DNA from: Lachnospiraceae bacterium UBA3711
GTDB lineage: Bacteria > Bacillota > Clostridia > Lachnospirales > Lachnospiraceae
Direction: 5' to 3'
Length of the DNA stretch: 30,302 bases
Assembly (NCBI GenBank): GCA_002371345.1
Contig: DFHY01000023.1
Span: 1-30,302, forward strand
Part shown: one piece after another, positions 8,790-16,092 of the stretch
How the letters are laid out: each line of letters opens with the position of its first letter
Position numbering within the stretch: the first letter of the stretch is position 1
Position numbers and translations under genes: made by a program
Notes under the pieces: generated by a model
Told to the model about the DNA's origin: nothing
Databases searched by the model: none
Seen by the model: only the letters and a program-made list of their open reading frames with translations

Positions 8790-8931
8790 ATATTTCCACA
8801 TGAGCAAAACGCAGACGCGATAGCGGCTGCAGCAGCGCTGAGCTTTGCGAAGCGTGAGTTTTGCGAATGAGGGTAGAGGGGTTGGATCACGATAGTGATC
8901 CAACCGCACAGGTGGAAACAGGTGGAAATAT
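8790..8931. repeat. 142-bp element with perfect 10-bp inverted termini and internal hairpins
   Basis: ATATTTCCAC at 8790-8799 is the exact reverse complement of GTGGAAATAT at 8922-8931. Inside lie a second closing stem (GCAAAAC 8804-8810 with GTTTTGC 8858-8864), a small hairpin (GCTT-TGCG-AAGC, 8842-8853) and a perfect 11-bp hairpin with a GATA loop (8880-8905). GGTGGAAA also occurs twice in tandem at the right end. The layout fits either a structured RNA with a three-way junction or a small non-autonomous mobile element. No target-site duplication is clear and there is no T-run after the last hairpin. The rest of the gap 8672-9087 holds only the leader of the small gene and the promoter of the next gene. 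Confidence 0.55.
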
Positions 8932-8963
8932 ATAAAAGCAGAGTATTATGAATTTTGAGGTGG

Positions 8964-8992
8964 TGAACAGTTACAGATATTTATGCTATGAT
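8964..8992 (+). promoter_or_regulatory. Candidate promoter for the aldo/keto reductase operon
   Basis: TGAACA (8964-8969) and TATGAT (8987-8992) are 17 nt apart and lie about 95 nt before the start codon at 9088. The -10 box is good, the -35 box is a four-of-six match. Confidence 0.45.
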
Positions 8993-9087
8993 AACAATAC
9001 AGGGCAGATTGTGCTGCGCGCCGGGCGTTATTCCGGCACGGGCGGAATTGATCAGACCGGAATCGCAGTTAATGAAAGGACATAAAT

Positions 9088-10176
9088 ATGCGTTACAGGG
9101 AATTCGGCAATACAGGAATGCGGGTATCACAGATCGCGCTTGGCACATGGGGGATGGGAGATGTGGGCTGGGACCACTACGACGATGAGACCAGGCTGGA
9201 CGCTGTCTCAGCGGCGATAGACTGCGGAATCAACTTTATCGACACAGCGCCGGCATATAACAACGGCGCCGCTGAGCGCGTTCTCGGAAGAGCCCTGGAA
9301 AGGCTTGGCGCCCGCAACAAGGTGTATATCTCAACAAAGTGCGCCAACGTCTTTGTAGACGGGAAGGTGTACAGAAAAGACGGATCTGCGGGAACGGTCA
9401 GGAAGCAGTGTGAGGAGTCTCTGGTTAACCTGAAGACCGATCACATTGACCTGATGCTGATTCACTGGCCGGATCCTGACACTCCTTTTGAGGAGACCGT
9501 CGGGGAGCTTAACAGGCTGAAGGATGAGGGGAAGATCCTGCACTTCGGCGTCTCGAATTTTTCCAAGGAACAGATCGAGGAAGCGGGACAGTTCGGGAAT
9601 ATCGAGGCTCTGCAGCCGCAGTTTTCCATGGTGAATACCGATCAGGCTGATCTGATGAAGTGGGCAGCCTCAAAGGGAATGGGCTGCATGACCTACGGCT
9701 CGCTTGGCGGGGGAATACTGACAGGGAAGATCAGGAAGGTGAAGGAATATGATCCCACTGACAGCCGCAACCGCTTCTATAAGCATTTTCAGGAGCCGAT
9801 GTTCTCAAGAGTCATGGAGCTTCTCAAGGTTATGGAACAGATCAGCGAACAGCACGGCAACGTGCCTCTGTCTCAGATCGCGCTTAACTGGTCGTGCCGG
9901 AAGGAGTATGTGTCGACGTGCATAGTTGGCGCACAGACCAGGGACAAGGTGATTGAGAACTGTGCGGCTGCCGAATGGTCCCTGAGCGAGGAAGATATGA
10001 GGAAGCTTGATGAGGCAGTCAGAATAACCGGCGCTACGCGGAAAGGAGAACAAGATGAGAAATTTCGCAATTCTGGGAGCAGGAGCTATCGCGCGCATAA
10101 TGGCGCAGGCGGTCACGGTCATGAAGGGAGAAGTCAACGCCTACGCGGTTGCGTCAAGAAGTCTGGAGAAAGCTGA
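9088..10176 (+). CDS. Aldo/keto reductase, with an abnormal C-terminal read-through tail
   Basis: A typical NAD(P)H-dependent aldo/keto reductase barrel. The catalytic tetrad is complete: Asp and Tyr in FIDTAPAYNNG, Lys in ISTKCAN and His in LIHWPDPD. Cofactor-binding elements near CIVGAQTRDKV are also present. It would reduce aldehydes or keto-sugars in the cytoplasm. AAAGGA precedes the ATG. The family-like part ends at about residue 322 (SLSEEDMRKLDEAVR and a few more residues). The last 40 residues are a basic, Gly/Arg/Ser-rich tail read in another frame of the following gene, overlapping it by 122 nt. A TGA at 10056-10058, in the third frame, would give a normal 4-nt ATGA junction, so a 1-nt indel between about 10014 and 10055 is the likely explanation. 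Confidence 0.88.
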   Translation: MRYREFGNTGMRVSQIALGTWGMGDVGWDHYDDETRLDAVSAAIDCGINFIDTAPAYNNGAAERVLGRALERLGARNKVYISTKCANVFVDGKVYRKDGSAGTVRKQCEESLVNLKTDHIDLMLIHWPDPDTPFEETVGELNRLKDEGKILHFGVSNFSKEQIEEAGQFGNIEALQPQFSMVNTDQADLMKWAASKGMGCMTYGSLGGGILTGKIRKVKEYDPTDSRNRFYKHFQEPMFSRVMELLKVMEQISEQHGNVPLSQIALNWSCRKEYVSTCIVGAQTRDKVIENCAAAEWSLSEEDMRKLDEAVRITGATRKGEQDEKFRNSGSRSYRAHNGAGGHGHEGRSQRLRGCVKKSGES

Positions 10177-11038
10177 GAAGTTCGCGGCGGAATGCGGTTT
10201 TGAAAAAGCTTACGGAAGCTATGAGGAGATGCTTGCGGATCCGGCTGTAGACCTGGTGTACATCGCGGTTCCGCATTCACATCACTATGAGACGACGATG
10301 GCGTGCCTGAATGCCGGCAAACATGTGCTGTGTGAGAAGGCTTTCGCGGTAAATGAGAAGCAGGCGAGGGAGATGACAGACCTTGCCAGAAGCAGGGGAC
10401 TGCTTCTTACGGAAGCGATTTGGACCCGCTATCAGCCGGCACGAAGAATGATCGACGATCTGATCACGGGAGGCGCGATCGGCACGCCGCAGGTCGTGTC
10501 CGCAAACCTTGACTACAACATCACGGACAAGGAGCGCCTGGTCAGGCCGGAGCTTGCGGGAGGCGCGCTGCTTGATGTGGGCGTGTATGTGTTGAATTTC
10601 GCTTCGATGGTCATGGGAAATGACATCAGCCGTATCGTGGCAAGCTGCGTGAAGTATGAGACGGGCGTCGACGCAAAGGATAATATATTTATCGAGTATA
10701 AGAACGGCGGTATGGCTTCGCTGTACGCGTCCATGACCGACGACGCGAACCGTACCGGGTGCATCAGCGGGCCGAAGGGATACATTGAGGTCAGCAACAT
10801 CAACAATCCTCAGGAGATCAGGCTGTACGAGCAGGATGGGAACGGGAGCAGGCTGCTTAAGAAAATGCCGGTTCCTGAGCAGATCAACGGATACGAGTAC
10901 GAGGTGCGCGCCGCGCTTGCGGCCATTGAGGCGGGACAGACAGAATGCGCTGACATGCCGCATGAGGAGACATTGGAGATTATGAGGCAGATGGATGAGT
11001 GCAGAAGGCAGTTCGGCCTCGTATATCCGGGAGAGTAA
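10055..11038 (+). CDS. Gfo/Idh/MocA-family oxidoreductase
   Basis: The 327-residue protein has an N-terminal Rossmann fold with the dinucleotide motif AILGAGAIARIM and the family motif CEKAFAVN, in which Lys95 takes the place of the lysine of the EKP motif. The segment LTEAIWTRYQPARR is characteristic of the dihydrodiol dehydrogenase-like branch. It would oxidise or reduce a sugar or cyclic polyol with NAD(P). AAAGGAG lies 6 nt before the ATG at 10055. Its position directly after an aldo/keto reductase suggests the two act on the same sugar-like substrate, which cannot be named from sequence. Confidence 0.9.
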   Translation: MRNFAILGAGAIARIMAQAVTVMKGEVNAYAVASRSLEKAEKFAAECGFEKAYGSYEEMLADPAVDLVYIAVPHSHHYETTMACLNAGKHVLCEKAFAVNEKQAREMTDLARSRGLLLTEAIWTRYQPARRMIDDLITGGAIGTPQVVSANLDYNITDKERLVRPELAGGALLDVGVYVLNFASMVMGNDISRIVASCVKYETGVDAKDNIFIEYKNGGMASLYASMTDDANRTGCISGPKGYIEVSNINNPQEIRLYEQDGNGSRLLKKMPVPEQINGYEYEVRAALAAIEAGQTECADMPHEETLEIMRQMDECRRQFGLVYPGE

Positions 11039-11114
11039 CGGAGTGGCTGCTGTAAAATGTCCATGCGGCCCCGATAACAATCTGGCGCGGTATCATATGA
11101 GGGCAGACTGAATA

Positions 11115-12110
11115 ATGACACAGTTTATAGATATGCACTGCGATACGCTGACACAGGCGAATCTTCACTTCCGGCATGATCTGTATACGCTTCCGATGGA
11201 GCAGCTGGATGTAAAACGGCTTCTGGAAGGAGGCGCTCTGGCTCAGTTTTTCGCTGTCTGCCTGCCTAAGATTACGACTGTCCAAAGGCTTGGACGCCTG
11301 TATGAGGGAGACTGGAAGCATATAAAACGGCTTGCCGGCATCCTGTATCACACCTGCGTCCTGCACGGAGACTCTGTCTCGATGTGCAGGAGCAGGAAAG
11401 AACTGGATGATAACATGTCTGCCGGCAGGATAAGCGCTGTCCTGACCATAGAGGACGGGCGTGACATCGGCGGAAGCATGGAGCGGCTTGGTTTATATCA
11501 CCGTCTTGGCGTGCGCCTGATAACTCTGACCTGGAACTTTGCTAACTGCTTCGGATATCCGAATCTTCCGGGAGGAGCCGCGCCTTCCTCGTCAGATATG
11601 GAGAGAGGCCTGACGGATTTCGGGAAAGAGGCTGTCGGGGAGATGAACCGGCTCGGGATTCTGATAGATGTGAGCCATCTGTCGGACGGAGGCTTCCGGG
11701 ATGTGGCTGAGCTTTCAAAGAAACCCTTCGTGGCCAGCCATTCCAACTGCAGACAGCTCTGCGACCATCCCAGGAATCTGACTGATGAGATGATCCGCGC
11801 GGTCGGCATGTCAGGCGGCGTTGTCGGCCTTAATCAGAACCCGCCTTTTCTGCGCCGCGGATCGAAAATCAGCGGCCTTGAGGACTGTGTGAGACATCTG
11901 CGCCATCTGTGTGATGTCGGAGGCGTCGGCTGTGCTGCTCTTGGATCAGACTTTGACGGGTGCGGAAGAAGTGTGAGGATGGGAGTCAGGGAACCGAAGG
12001 GTTATCAGGAGCTTGAAGGGCTTATGCTCAGAAGCGGATTCATGCCGGAAGAGATTGACAAGATATTCTATAAAAACGCGGAGCGGGTACTCAGGGAGAC
12101 TCTTTCCTGA
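11115..12110 (+). CDS. Membrane dipeptidase-type hydrolase (peptidase M19)
   Basis: All zinc-ligand regions of the renal-dipeptidase family are visible: DMHCDTLTQ (His8, Asp10), the bridging glutamate in VLTIEDG, the histidines in DVSHLSD and VASHSNCRQL, and the aspartate in GSDFDGCG. The length (331) is standard. No signal peptide is present, so it should act in the cytoplasm, splitting dipeptides, possibly ones containing D-amino acids. The gap to the preceding oxidoreductase is 76 nt with no clear promoter, so it is probably the last gene of that operon. The upstream ribosome site is weak. Confidence 0.92.
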   Translation: MTQFIDMHCDTLTQANLHFRHDLYTLPMEQLDVKRLLEGGALAQFFAVCLPKITTVQRLGRLYEGDWKHIKRLAGILYHTCVLHGDSVSMCRSRKELDDNMSAGRISAVLTIEDGRDIGGSMERLGLYHRLGVRLITLTWNFANCFGYPNLPGGAAPSSSDMERGLTDFGKEAVGEMNRLGILIDVSHLSDGGFRDVAELSKKPFVASHSNCRQLCDHPRNLTDEMIRAVGMSGGVVGLNQNPPFLRRGSKISGLEDCVRHLRHLCDVGGVGCAALGSDFDGCGRSVRMGVREPKGYQELEGLMLRSGFMPEEIDKIFYKNAERVLRETLS

Positions 12111-12165
12111 GACACCTGCCCCGATGAGTTTGCCGATTGGAATAATCTTTCCTTATATATACGGT

Positions 12166-12207
12166 GTGAATGACAGGGGGTCAGCCCTGCCGGGTTCACG
12201 TTTTTTT
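12166..12207 (+). terminator. Terminator after the dipeptidase gene
   Basis: An inner stem CAGGG/CCCTG (12174-12178, 12185-12189) lies in an outer stem GTGAA/TTCAC (12166-12170, 12195-12199), followed by G and seven T residues (12201-12207). It overlaps the last codons of the converging cyclase gene. The internal mismatches make it a moderate call. Confidence 0.5.
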
Positions 12208-13632
12208 CGTATGTGAACGGACCCATTCATTGTATGCTGAAGGAATGGATGTAAACTGCAGCAGATATTCTCCATCCGCGTTATTTATCACCTTGCACAG
12301 AAGATGCCCGCCTGCTTCAATCCTGAGGTTGTCATAGTCGTTGAGCGGCAGTTCGGACCGGAGGAGGGCGGTGCCGCGTCCAAGAGCCGTCAGCCCGCCA
12401 AAATGTATCTCGTCTTCAGTGTGCTTGCCATTTATTATATGAAAGCAGACCGGGATCGGGCCGGAGAGCCTCTTTGGAGTATCATTACGCGTCTTAATGC
12501 TGACATTGTATGGTTCTCCGATACCGGTTACATGGGACAGCGTCACATCCTGTCCGACTCCTTTGGGTGATACTATGAGCTCACGCTCGATCTTCAGAGG
12601 GCTAGAGACGGCATCCCTTGTGTCCGGTGAGATCAGGATCTGGCCTCCGATAGTATAGCTCTCGATACGTCCGCACTTATTGACATGACTGCCGACGACA
12701 CCATATTTCATACGCTTCTTCGAGCCGACATTTCCAACAATCACATCTCCGGTATTAACGCCGATCCCCATCTCGAGGCGTGGATAATCCCTCCTGGCGT
12801 TCCACTGGTTGACCCTGCTCATCGCGGCCTGCATCTCGATGGCGGCGCAGACTCCGTCAGCGGCGTGGGAATCAGAGCTGCCGGACGCGCCGAAGATAGC
12901 CATGATCCCGTCTCCGATAAACTCAATGATGATTCCGCCGCGTTTCTGGATTATCTCAGTCATGACGCCGAGGTAGTGGTTCAGCATGCTGATAAGATCC
13001 TCGGCTTCCATCTGCTCGCTCAGGGCGGTGAAGCCTCTCAGATCGCTCATCATTATGGTGATGTTCTTCTTGATACCGCCGAGAACGGGACCGCCCTGCT
13101 TATCCAGCATATCGCGCACTATCTCATCGGACAGGAACATTCCGAAGGTTTTCTGCAGCAGCTCATTGCGCATCGTCAGCTGCCGGTTAAGCCTGCTGAT
13201 CTTCGCCATGTCCTGCGCGGCGTCCCTGAGTTCCATAAGCTCGCTCAGATCAGTGAATACGAGTATAAGCCCCTCTTTAAAACGCTCTGTCCGCGGATAA
13301 TACGTCACATACATTCTGATGAGCTTCTTCTTCCCTTCCGTGTAGAAAGGAACTAACGACTCACTGAGCCCATCCTTGGAGTAGAGCGCGTCAAGGACAG
13401 TCTGGAAAAATGCGTCGTTCTCAGGACTGTCAAAAAAGACAGAAGCAAGCTTCTGTCCAACAGTATTATCCGGCGGAAGATTAAGAATATCATAGGATGA
13501 ATGATTCGCGTAAAGAATCGTCCCGGTAGCATCCGTGACCAGGATTCCCTCAGTCAGATGGCTGATAACATTAAGCTTAAGATATTCCAGGGCTTCACTG
13601 CCGGATATACCTTTTGACTGATTGTTATTCAT
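12196..13632 (-). CDS. PAS-linked class III nucleotidyl cyclase
   Basis: The 478-residue protein begins with a PAS domain (about residues 20-130: GILVTDATGTILYANHSSYD), then a short helical linker. A class III cyclase catalytic domain runs from about residue 190 to 340. Both metal-binding aspartates are present (Asp197 in MMSDLRGFTALS and Asp241 in FIGDGIMAIFG), as are the transition-state Asn318 and Arg322 (HVNKCGRIES). The base-selecting position before IGD is Glu237, as in guanylate cyclases, and the partner position is Gly311. It should make a cyclic nucleotide in the cytoplasm; whether cAMP or cGMP is open. A further domain of about 110 residues at the C-terminus is not recognised with confidence. 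The ATG at 13632 follows GGGGAG; an upstream in-frame ATG at 13659 has no ribosome site. It lies 51 nt after a cyclic-nucleotide-binding protein gene. Confidence 0.88.
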   Translation of the reverse strand: MNNNQSKGISGSEALEYLKLNVISHLTEGILVTDATGTILYANHSSYDILNLPPDNTVGQKLASVFFDSPENDAFFQTVLDALYSKDGLSESLVPFYTEGKKKLIRMYVTYYPRTERFKEGLILVFTDLSELMELRDAAQDMAKISRLNRQLTMRNELLQKTFGMFLSDEIVRDMLDKQGGPVLGGIKKNITIMMSDLRGFTALSEQMEAEDLISMLNHYLGVMTEIIQKRGGIIIEFIGDGIMAIFGASGSSDSHAADGVCAAIEMQAAMSRVNQWNARRDYPRLEMGIGVNTGDVIVGNVGSKKRMKYGVVGSHVNKCGRIESYTIGGQILISPDTRDAVSSPLKIERELIVSPKGVGQDVTLSHVTGIGEPYNVSIKTRNDTPKRLSGPIPVCFHIINGKHTEDEIHFGGLTALGRGTALLRSELPLNDYDNLRIEAGGHLLCKVINNADGEYLLQFTSIPSAYNEWVRSHTKKT

Positions 13633-13683
13633 GACATTCTCCCCATCATCCGCCGGCATTATTTATATGTCCGGTATCATTGA

Positions 13684-14583
13684 TCACGATCCGGTCTTCT
13701 CAGCGATCTTCTCACACAGCGCGAGATACTTCATAGTAAGGCTTCTCAGTCTGGATGACAGGTGTCTGAGAATCATGTCAACCTTAAACGGGTTCTTCTC
13801 AAAGAGCTCGCTGAAGTCCTGAGGATAGATGATCTCCACTGTTGTGTCATCATCGAGCGCTACGGCTGTTGCGCTGCGGGGCTCATTTGAAACCATGCCC
13901 ATCTCGCCGAAGAACTCATCGGCGCCGAGAACGGTCAGTTCAACCTGCTCGGGAGTGCCGTAGTTTGAATATATTCCCACACGGCCCCAGTGGATGTCAT
14001 ACATGCATTCAACAAGATCGCCTTCCCTGCAGATCACGGTTCCCTTGGGATATGAGGTGACATTCTTCGAGAATCCTTCAGAGTGCTTCTTCTGCTCGCG
14101 GATGATCTCAGCGCTGGGCTCAATGACCTGATTTGGCTGGATCTTGTAGTAATAGGTGTACTTCTTGAGCTGACGGAGGAATTCCTCATCAGGATCCTGG
14201 CCTGTGATATTGAGCTTCTCCGCGACCTCCTCTGCCCTGTCATATTCTTTGGTGAGGTCGCGCAGGCGGGTGCTGAGCACCTTCATAAGCCCGGCGATAC
14301 TGTCAGGGTCATGCTCAAAATACTCGTTAAGCTCTGATACGGAGATCTCGGCAACTCTTGTTCCGTCTTCAAGAGCAATGGCGCTGCCGCTCCTCGGGGC
14401 GGCGTCGATGACCGCCATCTCTCCGAAGAAACCGCCTGCCTTCAGCTCCGCGAGCTTAACATCCTCGGACTGGTCATAGTTGGCGAAGATACCGACCGAA
14501 CCGGATATGATGCGATAGAATACGTTTCCTTCATCTCCCTGACGGAAGATTACATCCCCTTTATTGAACTGTTTTTCTGCCAT
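13684..14583 (-). CDS. Protein with two cyclic-nucleotide-binding domains
   Basis: Two CRP-type cyclic-nucleotide-binding domains occupy about residues 5-120 and 175-290 of 299. Each retains a phosphate-binding cassette with its glutamate and arginine: GEMAVIDAAPRSGSA in the first and GEMGMVSNEPRSATA in the second. No DNA-binding helix-turn-helix, kinase or channel domain follows, so it is a stand-alone receptor. The linker between the domains is charged and helical. AAAGGAG lies one nucleotide from an ATG at 14589 and 7 nt from the ATG at 14583, so the latter is chosen. It is first in a two-gene unit with the cyclase, which makes the cyclase product its probable ligand. A strong promoter lies at 14658-14686. 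Confidence 0.9.
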   Translation of the reverse strand: MAEKQFNKGDVIFRQGDEGNVFYRIISGSVGIFANYDQSEDVKLAELKAGGFFGEMAVIDAAPRSGSAIALEDGTRVAEISVSELNEYFEHDPDSIAGLMKVLSTRLRDLTKEYDRAEEVAEKLNITGQDPDEEFLRQLKKYTYYYKIQPNQVIEPSAEIIREQKKHSEGFSKNVTSYPKGTVICREGDLVECMYDIHWGRVGIYSNYGTPEQVELTVLGADEFFGEMGMVSNEPRSATAVALDDDTTVEIIYPQDFSELFEKNPFKVDMILRHLSSRLRSLTMKYLALCEKIAEKTGS

Positions 14584-14657
14584 AGCCATGCTCCTTTTGA
14601 AAAGTGTTATTATTACCGATGGGTTTATGTCTGATAAATATGCATAGAAACAGGATA

Positions 14658-14686
14658 ATTATAGCAAAATGCCGGTGTCTTAACAA
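14658..14686 (-). promoter_or_regulatory. Promoter of the cyclic-nucleotide signalling cassette
   Basis: On the minus strand TTGTTA (14686-14681) and a perfect TATAAT (14663-14658) are separated by 17 nt. They lie about 75 nt before the start of the receptor gene. Confidence 0.7.
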
Positions 14687-14826
14687 CTCTGAAGACAGAC
14701 CGGGATGCCGCCGGTGACATCACTCGGGAGGAAGTGATTATACCAGTGTTTACTTTGTGTGTGGCGGCGCGTCTCCATCAGGGTTTATATGTTTGTTTGC
14801 GGAAAAGTGTTTCCTCTGTACAGGGG

Positions 14827-14856
14827 TTCACGACATCATGGATAATATGATACTAT
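14827..14856 (+). promoter_or_regulatory. Possible promoter of the PlsY-like gene
   Basis: TTCACG (14827-14832) and TACTAT (14851-14856) are separated by 18 nt, about 40 nt before the ATG at 14896. Confidence 0.35.
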
Positions 14857-14895
14857 GTTCCGGAAAGAGTTAGATATACAGAGGGCGGCAATAAT

Positions 14896-15540
14896 ATGAC
14901 GGAGCAGTTGATGATATTGATATTTATTCTGGGAGGATATCTGTCAGGCAGCGTACTGTACGCGTTTCTGATTCCGTATCTTCTCAATGGCATCGACATA
15001 CGTGTCATGAGCCCTGACAGGAATCCGGGTACGTCCAATGTGTTTCGGGTGTGCGGAGTGAAAACAGGTATTCTTGTGGCGGTTATGGAATTCTCAAAGG
15101 GATTCCTCCCGGTTGCCATGGGACTGATAGTCCTGGATATGGAAGCGGTCGGATACTGGTTTGTGGCTGTGATTCTCGCTCCTGTCATAGGCCATATGTT
15201 TTCGGCTCTCAATCTGTTCAGGGGAGGTGTAGGGATTGCCCCTGCTTTCGGCACGCTTATCGCTGTATTCCTGGAGACACGGCTTCTTATAATCATAGTC
15301 ACGATCTACGCGGTGGGCAGATTCGGGATTCATTTTAAGAGCGACCGCAGCAGAACGGACTTTGTATTCATAACATTTATGCTGATCGTCCTTCTTCTTG
15401 AGAGCAATCCTGCATACAGGCTTGCCTATATTCTTGTGAGTCTGGCTGTTCTTTTAAAGAATCAGATTCTTAAAGCCGGGGCGGCAGCGGTGAATGACTG
15501 CGCCGGACAGAAGCTCAGCCGCGCGTCTTCGCAGCAGTGA
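14896..15540 (+). CDS. Divergent PlsY-like membrane protein (glycerol-3-phosphate acyltransferase family)
   Basis: This 214-residue membrane protein follows the plan of PlsY, which transfers an acyl group from acyl-phosphate to glycerol 3-phosphate. The three conserved loops are recognisable: GGYLSGSVLYA near the N-terminus, RNPGTSNVFRVCG around residues 43-55, and GHMFSALNLFRGGVG around 98-113. In the third loop the usual GGK lysine is Val112, and the family's usual GSGN in the second loop is altered to DRN. The protein is therefore either a paralogue with a changed substrate or an inactive relative, and should not be assumed to be the essential housekeeping PlsY. AGAGGG (14880-14885) serves as ribosome site. 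Confidence 0.72.
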   Translation: MTEQLMILIFILGGYLSGSVLYAFLIPYLLNGIDIRVMSPDRNPGTSNVFRVCGVKTGILVAVMEFSKGFLPVAMGLIVLDMEAVGYWFVAVILAPVIGHMFSALNLFRGGVGIAPAFGTLIAVFLETRLLIIIVTIYAVGRFGIHFKSDRSRTDFVFITFMLIVLLLESNPAYRLAYILVSLAVLLKNQILKAGAAAVNDCAGQKLSRASSQQ

Positions 15541-15567
15541 CATATTCTGATGACATAGATAACCTGA

Positions 15568-15596
15568 GTGACAAACAGTTTTTTTTACTCTATAAT
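15568..15596 (+). promoter_or_regulatory. Strong promoter of the small exported protein gene
   Basis: GTGACA (15568-15573) and a perfect TATAAT (15591-15596) are separated by 17 nt. The start codon at 15639 follows after about 42 nt. The spacer contains a run of eight T residues. Confidence 0.72.
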
Positions 15597-15638
15597 CAAA
15601 AAAACGGTTTCATATTTTCATGGACAGGAGGTAACACT

Positions 15639-15989
15639 ATGAAGATTCTCGCGTGGCTTTTTGCAATGTTTCTTTCGTTCGGCGCCGGCGTGAATGCCGG
15701 AAAGGATTATCAGAAGGATACCGAGCTGGAGCAGAAGGTTCAGGCTCATATGGACGTGATTGTGGATGAAGCGGCAGGTATCGTGGACGATGTCGCGGCA
15801 TCCGCGAAACAGCGCAGAGAGACTCTTGAGTCTGAACTGAAGGACACTGACGAATACAAGAAGGCCGAAGAGTTCGTGAACGATGTTCAGGAGATAGCGG
15901 ACAATACGGCAGCGGATATCGACGCTCACTTCGGCAGCGGGGAGACCGAGACAGAGATGGAAACGACTGAGGAGACGGTTACCGCGTAA
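15639..15989 (+). CDS. Small exported or membrane-tethered helical protein
   Basis: The 116-residue product has a short hydrophobic N-terminus (KILAWLFAMFLSFGAGVNAG) that can act as a signal or anchor. It is followed by a highly charged, Glu/Asp/Lys-rich helical region (about residues 25-95) and a Glu/Thr-rich tail. It resembles YtxH-type or general stress coiled-coil proteins in composition only; no family is claimed. AGGAGGT (15626-15632) lies 6 nt before the ATG and decides this start over an in-frame GTG at 15537. It has its own strong promoter and lies 103 nt before the ABC transporter gene. Confidence 0.8.
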   Translation: MKILAWLFAMFLSFGAGVNAGKDYQKDTELEQKVQAHMDVIVDEAAGIVDDVAASAKQRRETLESELKDTDEYKKAEEFVNDVQEIADNTAADIDAHFGSGETETEMETTEETVTA

Positions 15990-16092
15990 TGTAAGGATTC
16001 ATTTCCTGATCCGGCACGGATAAAGAAAAAACGCGCCGCGGGATTGAGTTGCAGCTGCAGTTTTCGGATATATTACGACTACGGCCAGATAT

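Larger units (their letters stand above)
14590..14895. other. Divergent intergenic region between receptor and PlsY-like genes
   Basis: The region contains the minus-strand promoter described separately and a possible plus-strand promoter at 14827-14856. A small hairpin is possible (ATCACT 14719-14724 with AGTGAT 14733-14738), nested in a longer-range GCCGCC/GGCGGC pairing (14707-14712, 14763-14768). No reading frame is credible. The nested pairing could belong to a regulatory RNA or operator but is too weak to name. Confidence 0.35.

Noticed and set aside
8672..8890. 73-residue N-terminal extension of the small SH3 protein, with an Ala-rich hydrophobic stretch
   Set aside because: The extension is the translation of the structured inverted-repeat element; a strong AAGGAG site precedes the ATG at 8671 and the double-glycine leader fits a start there.
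8880..8905. 11-bp hairpin as an intrinsic terminator
   Set aside because: No T-run follows on either strand and no gene ends nearby; it is better explained as part of the 8790-8931 element.
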